Below are positions 25,266-33,647 of a DNA stretch of 64,000 nt, piece after piece (within the stretch, counting starts at the first letter, position 1; each line of letters starts with the position of its first letter). Origin of the DNA: Gemmatimonadaceae bacterium. GTDB taxonomy: Bacteria > Gemmatimonadota > Gemmatimonadetes > Gemmatimonadales > Gemmatimonadaceae. The DNA lies in the NCBI GenBank assembly GCA_036273715.1, contig DASUHB010000037.1, forward strand, positions 62,001-126,000, written 5' to 3'. Below the pieces are notes generated by a model. That model ran no database searches. It was not told the DNA's origin and saw nothing but the letters and a program-made list of their open reading frames with translations. The position numbers were made by a program, and so were the translations under genes.

Positions 25266-26452
25266 TAGCGAGCCCTCCGCACCGGGCGGTGCGCCGACGC
25301 TTTCTTCCGCCGCGCCGTCGCCATTTTCCGCGTTGCATGCGACGTCGCCGGCGACATGACGGCCGCTTTCACGCACACCACCGACGGCAGTGACCTGGCC
25401 ACCATCTCCCACGTCGCTCCCTCGTCGCGTGAAGCGAACACCTTGCCGCTGCGCGTGCCGAAGTACACGCCGGCCGGATCGCTCGCATCCGTGTCGAGAC
25501 CGTCCCGCAGCACGCTCTCGAACGCGCCCTCCTGCGGCAGGCCGCGCGACAGCGCCTTCCACGACTTTCCCGCATCCCGCGTCCGGTAGACGCGCAGCTT
25601 GGCCTCGGGCACGCACCGGAACTGATCGGATTCCAGCGGCACGATGTAGGCCGTGTCGGGATCGTGCGGATGAATTGCCATCGCGAATCCGAAGTCCGAT
25701 GGGACACCGTTCGCAATGTCGTGCCACGTCTCGCCCCAGTCATCGCTTCGATACAGACCCCAATGGTTCTGCAGGAACATCCGCTCGGGGCGCGACGGAT
25801 GCGACACCACCTTGTGCACGCATTGGCCGAATTCCGGATATTTGTCGGGCAGGAATTCGGCGCGGACGCCGACGTTGCGCGCCCGCCAGCTCTTGCCGCC
25901 GTCGTCCGAGCGGTAGAAGCCGCCCGTCGACATGGCGATGCCGATGCGGCCGTCGCCTAACGGAACGATGGTGTGCAGGCACTGCCCGCCGCCGCCGGGC
26001 GTCCATTTTGGCCGGTGCTCGTGGCCGAGGAGTCCGGCGTTGGCCGTCCAGGTCTTTCCGGCGTCCTGCGACTCGAATAGCGCCGACGGTTCGACGCCGC
26101 AATACATCACGTCGGGACGGTGCGCCGGACCCGGGCGAATCTGCCAGATCTGCTTGAGCGCGAGCCCCGACTCGGCCGGAAACTTGATCGCGTGCTCTGC
26201 CTTCTCACTCCACGTTTTGCCGAGGTCGTCGCTCGACCTGAGCGACGAACCGAAAAAGGGATTGCCCGTGCCCGCCCAGATGCGCTGGCGGCCGGCGCGC
26301 CCGTCGAACGCCATGGCGTATACCGGTTCGCCGCGGAGGTAGGGACCCGACACGGTCCACTTTGTACGAGCGCCGGTCGAGCGAAAGACGAACGCACCCT
26401 TCGTGGTGCCGACGAGAAGAAGCACGCCGCTGTTCGCAGACTTCTTGATCAT
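25265..26452 (-). CDS. BNR/sortilin-like beta-propeller protein
   Basis: 395 residues; no signal peptide. Repeated Asp-box-like segments mark a beta-propeller: SSDDLGKTWSE, ESQDAGKTWTAN, RSDDGGKSWRAR, RSDDWGETWHDI, RTRDAGKSWKAL and ASRDEGATWEMV. Such proteins are often annotated as exo-sialidases or photosystem-assembly-like; no sialidase active-site Arg triad is evident. The C terminus is basic and disordered. It is translationally coupled to the MoaD-like gene. ATG at 26452 has GGAG upstream; a longer N terminus is possible but not family-like. Confidence 0.85.
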   Translation of the reverse strand: MIKKSANSGVLLLVGTTKGAFVFRSTGARTKWTVSGPYLRGEPVYAMAFDGRAGRQRIWAGTGNPFFGSSLRSSDDLGKTWSEKAEHAIKFPAESGLALKQIWQIRPGPAHRPDVMYCGVEPSALFESQDAGKTWTANAGLLGHEHRPKWTPGGGGQCLHTIVPLGDGRIGIAMSTGGFYRSDDGGKSWRARNVGVRAEFLPDKYPEFGQCVHKVVSHPSRPERMFLQNHWGLYRSDDWGETWHDIANGVPSDFGFAMAIHPHDPDTAYIVPLESDQFRCVPEAKLRVYRTRDAGKSWKALSRGLPQEGAFESVLRDGLDTDASDPAGVYFGTRSGKVFASRDEGATWEMVARSLPSVVCVKAAVMSPATSHATRKMATARRKKASAHRPVRRAR

Positions 26453-26789
26453 GCCAAACGCTCCATAATCGGTGGAGTGGGAGGATCGGGTCACGCCCGA
26501 GCTGCGTCGAATTGATGGCACGTCCCGCTAAATGATGCCAACCACCGGCGACAGACGCCAGACTTGTGACAAGCCGTCGCGGCTCGGCGCACTCGAATTC
26601 CAATTGCAGTTCCAACCGGAAACCAGAGTCGCGATCGGGAGCGCGCCGGGCGTTGCATCTGCAATACCATGCGCACATCGTTCACCGAATCCCTTGGGCT
26701 CGAAGCGTTTGTGGCGAGTCGCAAGGAACGATTTCTGGCGGTCCGCAGCGCGTCGGACACGTCGTCCCCCAACACTGCACACCCGCCCC
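26453..26789. other. divergent intergenic region
   Basis: 337 bases between the BNR operon (-) and the FabF-like gene (+). An open frame continues upstream of the FabF start here but looks non-coding. A short near-palindrome CTTGTGACAAG lies around 26564. I see no recognisable promoter, RNA or repeat. Confidence 0.4.
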
Positions 26790-28079
26790 ATGAGCGAGCG
26801 AGCGCCGACACCTTCCCAAAGCGATGCCGGCGTTCGCCGTGCGGTTGTGACCGGTATGGGCGCGATCACGCCGGTCGGAAACACCGTTCGAGAATCCTGG
26901 GACGCCTTGCTTCGCGGCGTGAGCGGCGCCGCGCCGATCACTCGGTTCGACGCGTCGGCGCTGGCCACGCGCTTCGCGTGCGAGGTAAAGGGATTCGACC
27001 CGGCTGCGCACCTCGACCGGAAGCTCGCCGGCCGAACGGACCGGTACTCGCAGTTTGCGCTGGTTGCGGCCGATGAAGCGGTGAAGGACGCGGGTCTGTC
27101 GCCGGGCGACATGCCGTCCCCGGAGCGCGATCGCGTCGGCGTCTTCCTGGGTACCGGCGTGGGCGGGATCGAGACCTTCGAGGCGCAGGCGTTGATCTTC
27201 GCCAAGAGCGGTCCTCGGCGTCTGTCACCGTTTTTCATCCCGATGATGATTCCGAACATGGCGTCAGGGCTCATCGCGATGCGCTACGGGTTTCGGGGGC
27301 CGGGACATGCCGTGTCATCGGCGTGCGCGACGGGCAACCACGCCCTTGCCGACGCGCTGGCCGCGATCCAACTCGGCCACGCCGACGTGGTGCTCGCCGG
27401 CGGCAGCGAGGCGGCGGTGTGCGCGTTAGGCATCGGCGGCTTCGACGCGATGCGCGCGCTGTCCACCCGCAACGACAGTCCGCAGACGGCGAGCCGTCCG
27501 TTCGACGCCACGCGCGACGGGTTCGTGTTGGGCGAAGGGGCCGGCGTGCTGGTGGTCGAATCGCTCGAGCACGCCCGGCGGCGCGGCGCGCGCATCTACG
27601 CCGAGTTGTGCGCGGTGGGTGCGGCGGCCGACGCGTATCACATGACCGCGCCCGACCCCGAGGGCACCGGCGTCCGTCTGGCCATGCGCCGGGCGCTCGA
27701 CGAGAGCGGGATTCCGGCGGAGGCGGTGGACACGATCAACATGCACGCGACGTCGACTCCGTTAGGCGACGAGGCGGAGTCGGCCGCGGTGCGCCGGTTG
27801 TTCGGCGCGCACGCCGACGCGCTGGTCGCGACCTCGACCAAGAGCATGACCGGCCACTTGCTGGGCGCCGCGGGCGCCGTCGAGGCCATCTGGAGCGTGC
27901 TGGCGATCGTGCACGGGGTCGTGCCGCCGACGATCAACGTCGAGCAACGCGACCCCGCGTGCGACATCTCGCTTGCGTTAGGCGCCGCCGTGCGGCGGCC
28001 GGTGCGCGTGGCCCTCAACAACGCGTTCGGCTTCGGCGGCCACGATACGTGCGCCGTCTTTCGCGCCCTCGACGCCTAA
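26790..28079 (+). CDS. fabF: beta-ketoacyl-[ACP] synthase II-like
   Basis: 429 residues, thiolase fold. The active-site Cys179 is in AVSSACATGNHALADAL, with the two histidines in INMHATSTPLGD and NNAFGFGGHD; TKSMTGHLLGAAGAVEAIW carries the conserved Lys. It condenses malonyl-ACP with acyl-ACP in fatty acid elongation. It stands alone, without acpP or other fab genes, so a role in a secondary pathway cannot be excluded. ATG at 26790 starts the family N terminus (RRAVVTGMGAITPVG) after ~15 residues; no Shine-Dalgarno site. The stop TAA lies inside an octamer. Confidence 0.92.
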   Translation: MSERAPTPSQSDAGVRRAVVTGMGAITPVGNTVRESWDALLRGVSGAAPITRFDASALATRFACEVKGFDPAAHLDRKLAGRTDRYSQFALVAADEAVKDAGLSPGDMPSPERDRVGVFLGTGVGGIETFEAQALIFAKSGPRRLSPFFIPMMIPNMASGLIAMRYGFRGPGHAVSSACATGNHALADALAAIQLGHADVVLAGGSEAAVCALGIGGFDAMRALSTRNDSPQTASRPFDATRDGFVLGEGAGVLVVESLEHARRRGARIYAELCAVGAAADAYHMTAPDPEGTGVRLAMRRALDESGIPAEAVDTINMHATSTPLGDEAESAAVRRLFGAHADALVATSTKSMTGHLLGAAGAVEAIWSVLAIVHGVVPPTINVEQRDPACDISLALGAAVRRPVRVALNNAFGFGGHDTCAVFRALDA

Positions 28080-28096
28080 CGAAAAGGCTCGCCGGC

Positions 28097-28774
28097 TCAG
28101 TTCGACGCCGGGCCGCTGTCGTTGGGCGGGCGGCGCATCCGCATGGCGCCGTCGGGGCCGCCACGGCCGCCCGGTCCCATCCGCCGCATGATCCCGCCGC
28201 CAAACCCCCGGCCGCCGCGCATGCTGGAGCGCCGCGCCATGGCGAGGCGCACCGCCATCTGCCGTTGATCGGCGGTCAGTACCGAATCGGCCGCGCTCGT
28301 CGCCCGCCACCAGATGGTGCGCAGTGAATCCGTCAGCGTCGCCAGGTTGTCTCGCTGCTCCTGCGTGAGCTGCGGACGCTGCGCCGGCGGCTGTCCCTGC
28401 GCCTGACCCTGCGGATGCGGAAACATCGCACGCATCTGGTCCATCACCGCGCGCGATTGCTTGCGTGTCGATTCGTGCAGAGCGATCAGCTGTGTCACCT
28501 GCGCGCCGCTCAACTGGAGCAGCGACTGCTCGTCCAGCAGGCGGGCAGCCGGATCGGACTTCATCCCCAGCATCATGAACCGGCCGCGCATCCGCATGCG
28601 CGGCCCGAACGACTGACGCATGGCCGCGCGTCCCTGCCCTCCCTGTTGCGGAGCGCCTTGCGCAGCCGGAGCACCGGCATCGATCGACGCCGCGAACGCG
28701 AGGCAGAGCGTACCAAGTGCAGCACGATGAATGCTTCGGAGAACCGAGCGACCAAACGCGAGCGTGCCTGACAC
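28097..28774 (-). CDS. secreted Spy/CpxP-like protein
   Basis: 225 residues, GTG start with GGAGGA 5 bases upstream. A signal peptide (to about AASIDAGAPAAQG) is followed by a Met/Arg/Gln-rich helical protein with LTQEQRDNLATLTDSLRTIWWRA and LTADQRQMAVRLAMARR, the LTxxQ-type helices of Spy/CpxP periplasmic proteins. The C terminus is Gly/Arg/Met-rich (GGRGFGGGIMRRMGPGGRGG). Spy-like proteins act as envelope chaperones or metal sensors; here the Met and His content could bind copper. Confidence 0.72.
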   Translation of the reverse strand: MSGTLAFGRSVLRSIHRAALGTLCLAFAASIDAGAPAAQGAPQQGGQGRAAMRQSFGPRMRMRGRFMMLGMKSDPAARLLDEQSLLQLSGAQVTQLIALHESTRKQSRAVMDQMRAMFPHPQGQAQGQPPAQRPQLTQEQRDNLATLTDSLRTIWWRATSAADSVLTADQRQMAVRLAMARRSSMRGGRGFGGGIMRRMGPGGRGGPDGAMRMRRPPNDSGPASN

Positions 28775-28884
28775 GGGAGTCCTCCAGTGGTGAGAGCGCG
28801 CGACCGATCGAGACTCCGGCCACGAAGGGCCGGTGCGGCGCCCTGGCAGCCGCGCAGAGGCGAGGGTCGCTACATGAAATACTG

Positions 28885-29498
28885 CTATCGGGGCTGCGCC
28901 GTTTGGTCGTGCATCGCTACGGTGATCGTGCTGCCACGCACCGGCCAACGCAGGCGTTGGGCGAGGCCGCTCGAATCGAACGCATGTTGAATGATTTCGC
29001 GGTTTTCCGTGAAGTGTGCCCAATCCTCGACGTGCACTGGAACGATCGTCGCCAGAGGACAAGCGCGTGCGAACTCCACGCCATCGGCCGCCGTCATGGT
29101 GATGGCCGCGCCGGCGCTCCGGTGACGCGCAGCACGCCGCCCTCGGGCGACGCGAGCTCCGCGCGTCTGCCAGGGCTCGAGCCCCACCGCCGCGCCGCCG
29201 ATGCGGCTCGCGCCTAACGGGCTCGTGAACACGGTTCGCGATGCGAGCAACGTGCGTCCCGACGGTCGAGATTGTCGAAGTGGTGATCGTGGCTCAGCAG
29301 CACCGCATCGATGGGCCCGACGGACGCGGGATCTAACGCCGGACCGCGAAGCTTGGTGAGTGTGCTCGTCGCCCTCTCGTAGACGGTGTTGCCCGCATCG
29401 AACGTCGGATCGGTGAGAACGCGGATGCCGGCGACCTCGAGGCGCACCGTCGGGCCACCGATGTAGGTTACGGCAATGTGGTCAATAGTTGATGACAC
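28885..29498 (-). pseudogene. broken MBL-fold (UlaG-like) metallo-hydrolase
   Basis: The 5' part reads DHIAVTYIGGPTVRLEVAG...LLSHDHHFDNLD, the start of a metallo-beta-lactamase-fold hydrolase with its HxHxxD-type motif. It then leaves frame near 29250; the homologous sequence continues in another frame (LLASRTVFTSPLGASRIGG, AVGLEPWQT), shifts again near 29160 (ELASPEGGVLRVTGAPAR), and the C-terminal part (TMTAADGVEFARA, IVPVHVEDWAHFTENRE) follows at once. The central segment of about 70 residues with the second metal-site residues is missing. At least two frameshifts and one deletion make an active product very unlikely. Confidence 0.8.
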
Positions 29499-29579
29499 AG
29501 GTCGCGATGCTCAGCATGCGTGTACCAGTGGAACGTGTGCGCGCGGGCTGTCGTTCCGACGCTATTCGGTGCCGGCGCG

Positions 29580-30290
29580 ATGATCGTTCGCGAAGCAGGC
29601 TCGACGCGGATCTTGATCACGCAGCCGGACCACGCGGCGCTCGCCCGTCGCATCATGGACCGCTGGACGGACGAGGAGCTCGCACAATCGCCGCGCCGGC
29701 AGGACATCCTGCACGCAGTCGAGCACCACGACGACGGCTGGATCGAGGTGGACCGTGCACCAATCGTGGATCACGCGACCGGTGCGCTGCTCGACTTCAT
29801 CACGGCGCCGATCCCGGTGCGGCAAGGCATCTGGCCGCGTGGCGTTGGGCTGCTCGCGTCCCGACCGTATGCCGCGGCGCTGGTGGCGCAGCACGCGCTC
29901 CACGTCTATCGGCGGTATCGCCAGGAGCCCGCGTGGTCGGCGTTTTTCGCCGAGATGGAATCGCTGCGCGCACACCACCTGCGGGCGGCGGGGCCGGCCA
30001 CGCTGGACGCGCTGCTCTCCGATTATCGCTGGCTGCGAACGGGAGACATTCTATCGCTCGCCTTTTGCAACGGATGGACCGAGGTGCAGCACGACGAGCG
30101 CGGCGGCGCGGCCCACCTGGTGGGCGACCGGTTGGTGCTGACGCCGGATCCGTTCGCCGGCGGCGCCGTTCCGCTCGCCGTCCCCGGCCGCCAGCTGCCT
30201 AACGCACCGTTCGCGTCGCCCGCGGCCGCCGAGCAGGCGTATGCAAGAGCGCCGGCGACGACTCTCACGGGAGTCGCCGCCGGCGCCTAA
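29580..30290 (+). CDS. DUF3891-family protein
   Basis: 236 residues. MIVREAGSTRILITQPDHAALARRI is the typical start; HHDDGWIEVDRAPIVD, DFITAPIPVRQGIW and LLSDYRWLRTGDILSLAFCNGW are the conserved blocks. His-Asp rich segments (AVEHHDDGW, MESLRAHHL) suggest a metal-binding helical fold, but the function is unknown. It is cytosolic, with no signal or membrane segment. The stop TAA lies in an octamer inside a hairpin-forming end. Start ATG 29580 is chosen over an in-frame upstream ATG at 29520 because the extra 20 residues do not look conserved. Confidence 0.82.
   Translation: MIVREAGSTRILITQPDHAALARRIMDRWTDEELAQSPRRQDILHAVEHHDDGWIEVDRAPIVDHATGALLDFITAPIPVRQGIWPRGVGLLASRPYAAALVAQHALHVYRRYRQEPAWSAFFAEMESLRAHHLRAAGPATLDALLSDYRWLRTGDILSLAFCNGWTEVQHDERGGAAHLVGDRLVLTPDPFAGGAVPLAVPGRQLPNAPFASPAAAEQAYARAPATTLTGVAAGA
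30250..30286. terminator. GC-rich hairpin at the end of the DUF3891 gene
   Basis: GCGCCGGCG-ACGACTC (30250-30265) pairs with GAGTCG-CCGCCGGCGC (ending 30286) around a short TCACGG loop. It lies across the last codons of the DUF3891 gene and just before the convergent lipoprotein stop at 30315. No T-run follows, so a bidirectional Rho-independent role is only likely, not certain. Confidence 0.45.
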
Positions 30291-30314
30291 CGTAATGATG
30301 CGGGGGCCCGGCGC

Positions 30315-31241
30315 TTACGAATGCGCGATCGAGTACACGCCGCAGCCCGTCCACGTGATGTGCACCGAACCGCTGCTGCCGAAGGTGAGCGTCAGCTCGC
30401 CGGCCGTCACGCTCGTCGCGCAGTTCGGGTCGACCGTGAGCGGCGTCGCCGTCGCGAGCGTGAACGCGTAAGTCGTCCCGTCGAACGTGAACGACTCCGT
30501 GCCGTTGGCCGAGAACGTGCCGCCGGGCAGCTGCTGACCCTCGACGAGCAGCGCCTCCGCCGGGAAGGTGTACGTCGCCGTGAGATTCGCGGCCACGCTG
30601 TCCTTCACCTGCTGCGGCTTCGTTTCGTTCACCGAGATGTAGTAGTTGCCGTCCTCGGTGATCGATCCGATCGTCTCGGCGATGTCGAGCGTGCCGCCGA
30701 TGCCTAACGTGATGTCCACCTGCTCGGTGCCGCTCGTCACCGCATCGTGCAGCAGGAAGTTGTCGATGCCGGCGTGGTAGTCGAGCGACGGCGTGCTCGG
30801 GTCCGGATCCTTGATCACGAACGTCCCGCTCAGCGACAGCGTGCCGTCCGAGTTGTCCGTGCAGTTGGCGGTGGTGTACGTCTCGCTCACGCTGTCCGGG
30901 ACGCCGTCCCCGTCGGTGTCGACAATCGGGGTCGGCGCGAATTCGGGACAGTTCGTGAACGCCAGCGCATGCAGCCGCGAGCGGGCCTTCGTCGACAAGC
31001 TATTCATCGCGGGCGCCCGGTCGAACAAGCCGAGGAAGGGCGATGCGCCCGTCGACGTCATGGCCTGGATCTGCGCCGCGATCGAGGTCGCGAGCGTGGT
31101 GGCCAACTCTTGCTGTACAGCTGCCGGCGGCACACCGGTTTTCGGACCTGTCGTACCGCTACTTCCCCCGCACGCACCGAGCGCAATCACTGCAACCCCG
31201 GCAATCGTCGCACGGGCCACCGCAATGGTACACGAACGCAT
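30315..31241 (-). CDS. lipoprotein with Asp-rich calcium-type loop
   Basis: 308 residues. The signal ends in lipobox LGAC followed by GGSSGTTG. A helical N-terminal part (VQQELATTLATSIAAQIQAM) precedes a beta-rich domain; TPIVDTDGDGVPDSVSE is a thrombospondin-type-3-like calcium loop. Cys pairs near FTNCPEF, TANCTDN, DPNCATS and WTGCGVY could form disulfides. I recognise no family. ATG at 31241 has GGAG 8 bases before it; GTG at 31250 is an alternative. Probably exported to the outer surface. Confidence 0.82.
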   Translation of the reverse strand: MRSCTIAVARATIAGVAVIALGACGGSSGTTGPKTGVPPAAVQQELATTLATSIAAQIQAMTSTGASPFLGLFDRAPAMNSLSTKARSRLHALAFTNCPEFAPTPIVDTDGDGVPDSVSETYTTANCTDNSDGTLSLSGTFVIKDPDPSTPSLDYHAGIDNFLLHDAVTSGTEQVDITLGIGGTLDIAETIGSITEDGNYYISVNETKPQQVKDSVAANLTATYTFPAEALLVEGQQLPGGTFSANGTESFTFDGTTYAFTLATATPLTVDPNCATSVTAGELTLTFGSSGSVHITWTGCGVYSIAHS

Positions 31242-31285
31242 GGTTGACACTCCGACAAGAAGGATGGGAAGACAGCGCGGTGTGC

Positions 31286-31303
31286 GGCAGCGACATCGCT
31301 GCC
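31286..31303. promoter_or_regulatory. perfect dyad upstream of lipoprotein gene
   Basis: GGCAGCGA-CA-TCGCTGCC is a perfect 8+8 inverted repeat with a 2-base centre, 45 bases upstream of the lipoprotein start on the minus strand. The 2-base centre argues against a hairpin and for a dimeric regulator's site. No regulator gene is adjacent. Confidence 0.35.
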
Positions 31304-31378
31304 AACTACGAGAGACGTGGCGCAGGCGAACCTCTTCTCATCGCCCGGCAGAGCCCGCCACGCGAGGCCGTGCCTAAC

Positions 31379-32050
31379 TCAAGGCGCCGGCGTGCTGAAC
31401 ACGTCGGCAAACACAAATCCATCTCGCTCGACAATCACTCCCGACCGGACGTCGATGGCGCCTGTGAACACGGGCGCATCGTAGACGAACGTGTGGAATT
31501 CGCCCTTCTCGCCGCACGGATCCGCCGTCGCCGGCAGCTCGGCCAGGAGCGCCGCATCAAACTCGCGGCCGGCGAACGATCGGGCGATCTGCGATGGGTC
31601 CACACAGCTAATGCGCGCTTTCACGCCGGCGGCAATCATCTCCCGGGCAAGTTCGGCCGTCGGCGCGTTCCAGAGCGGAAAGAGCGGTTCCAGGCCCGTG
31701 CCTGCGAGCTGCGTCTCCCGGTAGGCACGCACGTCCGCGAGGAAGAGGTCGCCAAACGCGACAGCAGCGATATCGTTCGCCAGCGCCCGCTCGCACACGG
31801 CCCGCATGCGCGACTCGTAGTCGTCGTTGGTACACGGCCACGGCAGGTCCACTTCCCAGAGCGGCAGGCCGGCTTGCTCCGCCTGCGCCCGCACCAGATC
31901 GCGCCGGACGGCGTGCATCGCCACACGATCGGCGTCGGCGTTGAAGGTGGTGAGCAGCGCGACAACGTCGATGTCGGCGCGCTGACGAAGCACGTGCAGT
32001 GTCCAGGCGCTGTCCTTTCCGCTGCTCCAGGAGAGCAGGACCTTCTTCAC
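31379..32050 (-). CDS. DUF71/COG2102 ATP-PPase, B12-salvage type
   Basis: 223 residues, GTG start overlapping the stop of the upstream BtuF-like gene (GTGA). The PP-loop VLLSWSSGKDSAWTLHVLR opens the protein; LLTTFNADADRVAMHAVR and the GDLFLADVRAYRE block follow, ending in CGEKGEFHTFVYDAP. This is the DUF71 (diphthine-ammonia ligase-like) fold. In bacteria, which lack diphthamide, a subgroup clusters with cobalamin uptake genes and has been proposed to act in B12 salvage; the overlap with a BtuF-like gene places this one there. The exact reaction is unknown. Confidence 0.85.
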   Translation of the reverse strand: MKKVLLSWSSGKDSAWTLHVLRQRADIDVVALLTTFNADADRVAMHAVRRDLVRAQAEQAGLPLWEVDLPWPCTNDDYESRMRAVCERALANDIAAVAFGDLFLADVRAYRETQLAGTGLEPLFPLWNAPTAELAREMIAAGVKARISCVDPSQIARSFAGREFDAALLAELPATADPCGEKGEFHTFVYDAPVFTGAIDVRSGVIVERDGFVFADVFSTPAP

Positions 32051-32964
32051 GATGCGTCGCGATCGAGCCAGCGCCACCAGCTGCCGTGCGATGATTCGCC
32101 GATGCACACGCCGTGGAGCATCTCGGCCACCATCTCGGCGGTGCGCGATACCGTCATGCCCGACCGATTGAAGAAGCGGTTGCCATCGGCGATGACGACC
32201 GATCCATCGCGCACGGCGCGCAGGTCGCGCCACCCCGGATAACTCTCGAGCACGTGACGCTCGGCGAGCGCGCGCGCGAGCGGAAACCCGCACGGCGCGA
32301 CGATGACGACATCGGGATCCGCATCGCGCACGCACTCGAACGTCGTGGCCGAGGAATAGTCGCCCGGGTGCGCGAGGAGCGGCGTCCCGCCGGCCGCCAT
32401 CACGACTTCGGGCATCCAGTTGCCCATGACGAACAGCGGGTCCGTCCACTCCAACAGCGCAACGTCAGGCCGAGGCCGGTGGGCGGTCGCGGCGCGCACG
32501 GCGTCGAGGCGCGCACGCTCGGCGGCAACCACCGCCCGTCCGCGCTCGGCGAGACCCAACCGCTCGGCGACGGCAAGGATGCTGCCGGAGATGTCGTCCA
32601 GCGAGAACGCGGACAGCGCCACCATCTGCCGCGGATCCAGGCACGCGCCGTCGCGCTGCACATCGTTAGGCGTGACCGCGCACACCTCGCAGTGCGTCTG
32701 GGCAATCACGACGTCCGGCCGAAGCGCGGTGATCAGATCCGTGTGGATGATGTACAGCGGCTCGCCGGCGTGCATCCGGCGCCTCACTTCGGCGTCGATC
32801 TCGCGGCTCGAGCCCGAGACGTCGAAGGCAGGCGAGCTGCACGACGGCAGCGATCGCACCCAGTCCGGGTTGTCGCACTCGTGCGAGCGGCCAACCAGCA
32901 TGTCGCTGGCGCCGAGTGCGCAGACGATCTCCGTTCCGCTGGCGAGGAGCGAGACGACGCGCAT
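32047..32964 (-). CDS. BtuF-like cobalamin-binding protein without signal peptide
   Basis: 305 residues of the class III periplasmic-binding fold, starting directly with MRVVSLLASGTEIVCALG and lacking any export signal or lipobox. LVGRSHECDNPDWVRSLP, the QTHCEVCAVTPNDVQ block and the SLDDISGSILAVAERLG helix are typical of the bacterial cobalamin-binding subfamily. The two Cys in HCEVC could coordinate cobalt or form a disulfide. It is coupled to the DUF71 gene, suggesting handling of a corrinoid inside the cell. No BtuCD transporter genes and no recognisable B12 riboswitch are adjacent. GTG at 33003 is a possible earlier start. Confidence 0.83.
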   Translation of the reverse strand: MRVVSLLASGTEIVCALGASDMLVGRSHECDNPDWVRSLPSCSSPAFDVSGSSREIDAEVRRRMHAGEPLYIIHTDLITALRPDVVIAQTHCEVCAVTPNDVQRDGACLDPRQMVALSAFSLDDISGSILAVAERLGLAERGRAVVAAERARLDAVRAATAHRPRPDVALLEWTDPLFVMGNWMPEVVMAAGGTPLLAHPGDYSSATTFECVRDADPDVVIVAPCGFPLARALAERHVLESYPGWRDLRAVRDGSVVIADGNRFFNRSGMTVSRTAEMVAEMLHGVCIGESSHGSWWRWLDRDAS

Positions 32965-33146
32965 GTCAGTGCCGCGCCGCGTCGCGTGATCGCGCGAGTG
33001 CATCGAGCATCGTACCGGCGAGAATCATGGTCTGCGCGAAATGTTCGGGTTCAACGGACCTGTTGGCTCAAACTATCGCGGCACCTCCTGCAACGGCAGG
33101 GAGATCGCCATGATCGAAAACTCCGCCATTGCGCGCATAGCGATAC

Positions 33147-33158
33147 ACACTGAAGTGT
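33147..33158. promoter_or_regulatory. short dyad between divergent genes
   Basis: ACACT-GA-AGTGT is a 5+5 inverted repeat with a 2-base centre between the BtuF-like gene (-) and the small lipoprotein gene (+), 37 bases before the latter. It may be an operator; it could also occur by chance. Confidence 0.25.
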
Positions 33159-33194
33159 CTGACACATCCCGACATTCCCGCAGGGAGGTTCGCC

Positions 33195-33509
33195 ATGCGC
33201 CGTCTGGTCATTCTCGGCAGTTTCTTCAGCGCCGCGCTCGTCGCAGGCTCGCTCACGGCGTGCGGGTCGAGCTCGGTGGATGGGAAATACTACAGTAACG
33301 CGAGCGGCGAGTTCGCGATGGAGCTCTCACACGGCAAGGTGCTGTCGATGGAAGGACAGCCGGCGAGTCATCTGACCTACGAGGTACATTCGGACAGCGT
33401 CATCCTGCACGACCCCGAGCACGGTCTCGCCGACCACATGGCGTTTCACATCGAAAAGGACGGCTCGTTGAGTCTCGGAATCCTGGGCACGCTTACGAAA
33501 AAACGGTAA
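33195..33509 (+). CDS. small lipoprotein of unknown function
   Basis: 104 residues. Signal peptide MRRLVILGSFFSAALVAGS with lipobox LTAC at Cys23. The mature part is one compact beta-rich unit (KYYSNASGEFAMELSHGKVLS, LTYEVHSDSVILHDPEHG), resembling the short repeat lipoproteins that pair with YceK- or DUF-type envelope proteins. GGGAGG precedes the ATG. A long hairpin begins immediately after the stop. Confidence 0.82.
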   Translation: MRRLVILGSFFSAALVAGSLTACGSSSVDGKYYSNASGEFAMELSHGKVLSMEGQPASHLTYEVHSDSVILHDPEHGLADHMAFHIEKDGSLSLGILGTLTKKR

Positions 33510-33630
33510 GGCGGACAAAACGGACAACACCGGAAAGGGCCGGACTACAGGCGGAACAAGGGCGGACGACAGTCCGCCTTTGGTGTCGCCTTCAGTCCGG
33601 CCCTGTCCGGCGTTGTCCGTTTTGTCCGCC
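33510..33630. repeat. long nested palindrome between convergent genes
   Basis: Left arm 33510-33546 (GGCGGACAAAACGGACAACA...) pairs with 33594-33630 over about 37 bases with three mismatches. Inside it a second hairpin AAGGGCGGAC-GAC-AGTCCGCCTT (near 33558-33580) forms. It lies between the small lipoprotein and the penicillin acylase gene, both ending here, so it can terminate both. The arm vocabulary (CGGACAAA, CGGACA) is shared with palindromic elements A-C, which suggests one family of hairpin repeats. Confidence 0.8.
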
Positions 33631-33647
33631 TGTAGTCGTGTCCGCCT

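Noticed and set aside
32965-33190. Cobalamin riboswitch or extra small gene upstream of the BtuF-like gene
   Set aside because: I could not find the conserved B12-box or core elements; a 20-codon frame ending just before the start has no ribosome site.
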